Shown piece by piece: positions 15,094 to 15,151 of a DNA stretch of 15,151 nt. Position 1 is the first letter of the stretch. Every line of letters starts with the position of its first letter. Source of the DNA: Chromatiales bacterium (GTDB lineage Bacteria > Pseudomonadota > Gammaproteobacteria > Chromatiales > Chromatiaceae); assembly GCA_022360595.1 (NCBI GenBank), contig JAKSCN010000035.1, positions 1-15,151 of the forward strand, written 5' to 3'. Under the pieces are notes generated by a model. It searched no databases and was not told where the DNA came from. It saw only the letters and a list, made by a program, of their open reading frames with translations. The position numbers and the translations under genes were made by a program.

Positions 15094-15151
15094 TTACTCG
15101 CCCCACTTCTGCCCTTTCACACCGGGACTGTGATAAGCCTTACTCAGCTCA
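15094..15151 (-). CDS. Possible 3' end of a minus-strand gene
   Basis: The minus strand reads ELSKAYHSPGVKGQKWGE followed by a TAA stop at 15094-15096, open to the window edge. Its position just after a terminator that faces modC suggests a convergent gene end. The peptide is too short to identify, and an 18-codon open frame can occur by chance. Confidence 0.3.
   Translation of the reverse strand, partial: ELSKAYHSPGVKGQKWGE

Overview
The window looks like chromosomal DNA from a gammaproteobacterium of moderate GC content. MetH, TruC, ZapE and SlyX all read like gammaproteobacterial versions. A possible persulfide-sensing ArsR regulator and a Rieske-derived gene would suit a sulfur-oxidising (Chromatiales-like) lineage, but that placement is inference. 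No tRNA, rRNA, CRISPR array, insertion sequence or phage gene was seen. Genes are closely packed. The longest gene-free stretch is the 210 bp between metH and bcp.

Layout. 1-3030: 3' four-fifths of metH, B12-dependent methionine synthase. 3241-3705: bcp, a thiol peroxidase with its own predicted promoter, convergent with truC (3728-4462, minus), a tRNA pseudouridine synthase. 4518-8093: a probable signalling operon on the plus strand. It holds a membrane histidine kinase with a decayed C-terminal receiver, an overlapping REC-PAS response regulator without a DNA-binding domain, and a small ArsR-family repressor whose two cysteines have the spacing of persulfide sensors. 8175-9505: zapE and slyX, closely spaced.

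9590-10174: the most unusual gene. It encodes a full-length relative of the Rieske iron-sulfur subunit of the cytochrome bc1 complex. The scaffold aligns from end to end, but all four [2Fe-2S] ligands and both disulfide cysteines are replaced, the protein has no cysteine at all, and the twin-arginine export motif is gone. The frame is intact and has a ribosome binding site, so it looks like a cluster-less 'pseudo-Rieske' protein rather than a decaying copy.

10189-12042 (minus): a two-gene unit, an alpha/beta hydrolase followed by a seven-bladed RCC1-type beta-propeller. The stop codon of the first lies inside the ribosome binding site of the second. 12124-15038 (plus): a molybdate uptake operon, a short ModE-type regulator then modA, modB and modC. 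Its predicted promoter is covered by a sequence very like the E. coli ModE operator, so it is probably repressed when molybdate is plentiful. A hairpin terminator follows, and the last 58 bases may hold the 3' end of a minus-strand gene.
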